DNA of 22,990 nt from a virus. How positions within the stretch are numbered: position 1 is the stretch's first letter; each line of letters begins with the position of its first letter. Below are positions 21,293-22,990 of this stretch, piece after piece. The notes beneath the pieces are model-generated. The model ran no database searches. It worked only from the letters and a program-made list of their open reading frames with translations, and had not been told where the DNA came from. The stretch spans positions 1-22,990 of IMG/VR virus record IMGVR_UViG_3300028375_000014, one strand, 5' to 3'. A program made the translations under genes and the position numbers.

Positions 21293-22488
21293 TAGATAAA
21301 CCCTATGCTAGCCGCTTTCGCCTTTTCTCCGATACCCAGTTCGTAGGTTGTTACGGGCGTTGTGTCGGTTTCCTCTATCGTGGCCGTGTCAAATACTCCG
21401 CCCGAGGCGCTTACGATACTATCAACAATGCTAATGATGGCGCCCTGAGTTATCCGGTCCCGTCTAGGTGGTATGCTTAAGCCTATAATAAACGGTTCGC
21501 GGTCTAAAAAATACTGTGTTATAGCCGCCGTTATAGCTGCTTGAACCGCCGCTAAATCGTCTACGACTACCCCGTCAATTTCCACATTAAAACCCGTTCT
21601 AGTAATTGCGTTACTGTTTACAAACGCATTAACGGGGCGGCGCGTTGCTCGGCCATTTTGATCTAATTCTACCGAGTTAAGTACCGCCAGTAATTGCGCT
21701 GACGTGGGTATCCCATCGGCTGATCCAGAACTTGCGACCGTCGCTTCTGAGTATAAATCGACTTCGCCAGGGTCGCCGGTGTACGGGTAGACGTTTATTA
21801 TTCCGACGACTTCCTCGCCCCACCCTTCATAATCCGCGTATGCGCCACCCTGCGGGCGTTTTTGAAATTTATCGACAATACGCTGGCGATATGCTTCGGT
21901 AGACTCTGCGTTGGCGCCCGTGACTGCTTGAGAGTACACAACTGCATTACGATTAACGTTGGCTAGCGGGTTGGCAAAGCTGACAACATCCGCGATCTCT
22001 AAATTGCCAATAACACCCGCGCCCCCTCCGCCTTGCTGGTCCGCCGAAGCGCGTATCGTGACTTGCACCGTTGACGCGTTTAAATTTATTGTGCCGATTG
22101 TTATATATGTCACGCCGTTGGCTGAATTAACTAGTTGAGACCCCGAGGGTAATGTCCCCGTTTGATTATTGACTGTTATGTCTATAAGTAGCTCGGCGTT
22201 AGTCGCGGCCACGGGGTCGCCTATGCCAATCAACCGGCCCCATTGCGTTAGTGGCGATATGGTAATCCCGTTAATTGTGGTTTCACTGATGCTGGCTGTT
22301 TGCACAAACATTTGTAAAAACATAAAGCCTGCATATTTATACAGTAGAATGAAAACGCTTCCGAGTGCTTTAGCTAAGACTCGTAAGAATGCTTTAGGCA
22401 ACAACGGTATGGACTGATTAAGCGACGCTTCTAACTGCGCGATTATGTTGTCGCTGATATCTTTTGTGGTAGGTGTCTGTAAACTCAT
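21292..22488 (-). CDS. Baseplate J-like protein (Mu gp47-like)
   Basis: Baseplate wedge protein of contractile tails. Features: N-terminal helical region TPTTKDISDNIIAQLEASL...FLRVLAKALGSVFILLYKYAGFMFLQMFVQTAS, then the family beta domain (GTLPSGSQLVNSANGVTYITIG), the Gly-rich turn GGGGAGVIGNLEIADVVSFANPLANV, and the conserved TGANAESTEAYRQRIVDKFQKRPQGGAYADYEGW. The C-terminus IPPRRDRITQGAIISIVDSIVSASGG is also typical. The frame can be read from a TTG at 22503, but ATG 22488 overlaps the gp46-like TGA as ATGA, matching the coupling of its neighbours. Predicted length 398 aa, normal for the family. Confidence 0.92.
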   Translation of the reverse strand: MSLQTPTTKDISDNIIAQLEASLNQSIPLLPKAFLRVLAKALGSVFILLYKYAGFMFLQMFVQTASISETTINGITISPLTQWGRLIGIGDPVAATNAELLIDITVNNQTGTLPSGSQLVNSANGVTYITIGTINLNASTVQVTIRASADQQGGGGAGVIGNLEIADVVSFANPLANVNRNAVVYSQAVTGANAESTEAYRQRIVDKFQKRPQGGAYADYEGWGEEVVGIINVYPYTGDPGEVDLYSEATVASSGSADGIPTSAQLLAVLNSVELDQNGRATRRPVNAFVNSNAITRTGFNVEIDGVVVDDLAAVQAAITAAITQYFLDREPFIIGLSIPPRRDRITQGAIISIVDSIVSASGGVFDTATIEETDTTPVTTYELGIGEKAKAASIGFI

Positions 22489-22931
22489 GATCCCGCCTTC
22501 CAATTTTCGACAAACTCGAATCGAGACTCTTGGCCAAGCGCTTCGATATCAATTGTTAATTTAATTTTATTTACGCCCGGAATGCTAGCAACCACTTTTA
22601 TATAAGACGCGGCGCTGTCATTTAGCATCCAAGCTAAGTCGCGGACCGCTGCGTCCTGTAGTCGTTTAAGATTGCCGGTTGTCGCTGGCAGCCCTTGAAG
22701 TAAATTTTGTGTTTCGCTGTGATACTCTCTTGACGGGTTTTCCTCGCCAATATTACCCCACCAATTAGCGGAGTTATTGGGGCGCCCGTCATCATCTTCA
22801 TTGCCGCCGAAAAGCGACAGATAAACGGCTGTATTTAGTCCGCCACCCATGATAAGTATGCCGCTGTCGACTGTAATGTCACCACCGTCGGGTGTCTGAA
22901 ATAAACTAATGTCGCCCTGTTGTGCTGTCAT
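22485..22931 (-). CDS. Mu gp46-like tail protein
   Basis: Small baseplate protein of the gp46 family. The pattern LNTAVYLSLFGGNEDDDG (33-50 region), NWWGNIGEE (a WWGD-type motif), then LLQGLPATTGNLKRLQDAAVRDLAWML and a C-terminal FEFVENW is typical. Length 148 aa is normal. The ATG shares its A with the stop of the upstream gene (TAATG); its stop overlaps the J-like ATG. Its position between the gp45-like gene and J-like gene keeps the usual Mu-type order. Confidence 0.9.
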   Translation of the reverse strand: MTAQQGDISLFQTPDGGDITVDSGILIMGGGLNTAVYLSLFGGNEDDDGRPNNSANWWGNIGEENPSREYHSETQNLLQGLPATTGNLKRLQDAAVRDLAWMLNDSAASYIKVVASIPGVNKIKLTIDIEALGQESRFEFVENWKAGS

Positions 22932-22990
22932 TATGTCCCCGGTGTCGGTGGCGCGTTGAATGATGGCGTTTCGTGTGTACTAAGTGTTAC
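22931..22990 (-). CDS. C-terminal end of a tail protein, probably Mu gp45/baseplate spike type (partial)
   Basis: A minus-strand frame is open from the right edge to TAA at 22931-22933 and encodes 19 residues ending STHETPSFNAPPTPGT. A Thr/Pro/Gly-rich tail with a His, placed directly before gp46, fits the end of a gp45/gpV-like baseplate spike protein. Position is the main evidence, since nothing of the fold is visible. The TAA overlaps the next ATG by one base. Confidence 0.5.
   Translation of the reverse strand, partial: VTLSTHETPSFNAPPTPGT

Noticed and set aside
21292-22503. TTG start at 22503 for the J-like gene, and TTG 6588 for the methyltransferase
   Set aside because: In both cases the next in-frame ATG makes the ATGA overlap used throughout these operons, and the extra residues add no conserved sequence.
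1-22990. tRNA genes, integrase, transposase or attachment site
   Set aside because: No cloverleaf, recombinase motifs or long direct repeats were seen in reading the window; absence cannot be proved without a covariance-model search.

Overview
This window is a segment of a tailed double-stranded DNA phage genome (Caudoviricetes) or a prophage of that type. Genes are packed almost without gaps, many overlap as ATGA or TAATG, and nearly all have clear Shine-Dalgarno sequences. The tail genes are a gp46-like protein, a baseplate J-like (gp47) protein, a gp48/YmfQ-like protein and two fibres. That order is typical of Mu-type contractile tails, so a myovirus-like particle is likely. The muramidase type and the Mu-like baseplate suggest a Gram-negative, probably proteobacterial, host. 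The host genus cannot be read from the sequence. No integrase, transposase, cI-like repressor, tRNA or CRISPR array is visible, so lifestyle is unresolved.

Layout: (1) 1-9164, leftward: an SF2 helicase, a C5-cytosine methyltransferase, a VRR-NUC nuclease, a TetR-like regulator and a large primase-helicase, followed by a run of very small unknown genes. Three of these (1-86 partial, 330-500, 1466-1645) are short and easily missed. (2) 9165-9263: a compact regulatory region with two overlapping face-to-face promoters inside a perfect 9-bp inverted repeat. (3) 9264-15329, rightward: a low-complexity replication-associated protein, a RecB/Cas4-like DUF2800 nuclease, a DUF2815-like ssDNA-binding protein, a strong terminator, two unknown genes, a family A DNA polymerase and a small coiled-coil protein. 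(4) 15291-22990, leftward: lysis genes (muramidase and two membrane proteins), a beta-helix tailspike, a collar-type fibre and baseplate genes, entering from the right edge.

How it fits together: the replication machinery is divided between two divergent operons. Primase-helicase, SF2 helicase and nuclease go left; SSB, DUF2800 nuclease and DNA polymerase go right. Both are fired from one bidirectional promoter region whose two promoters could not easily be occupied at once. The leftward operon has at least two further candidate promoters (before the TetR-like gene and before the gene at 1389) that share a TTGACG-N4-CGTCA element. A long palindrome lies over the promoter of the TetR-like gene and suggests autoregulation. 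The rightward and late leftward transcripts collide at 15291-15329, where the 3' ends of genes overlap.
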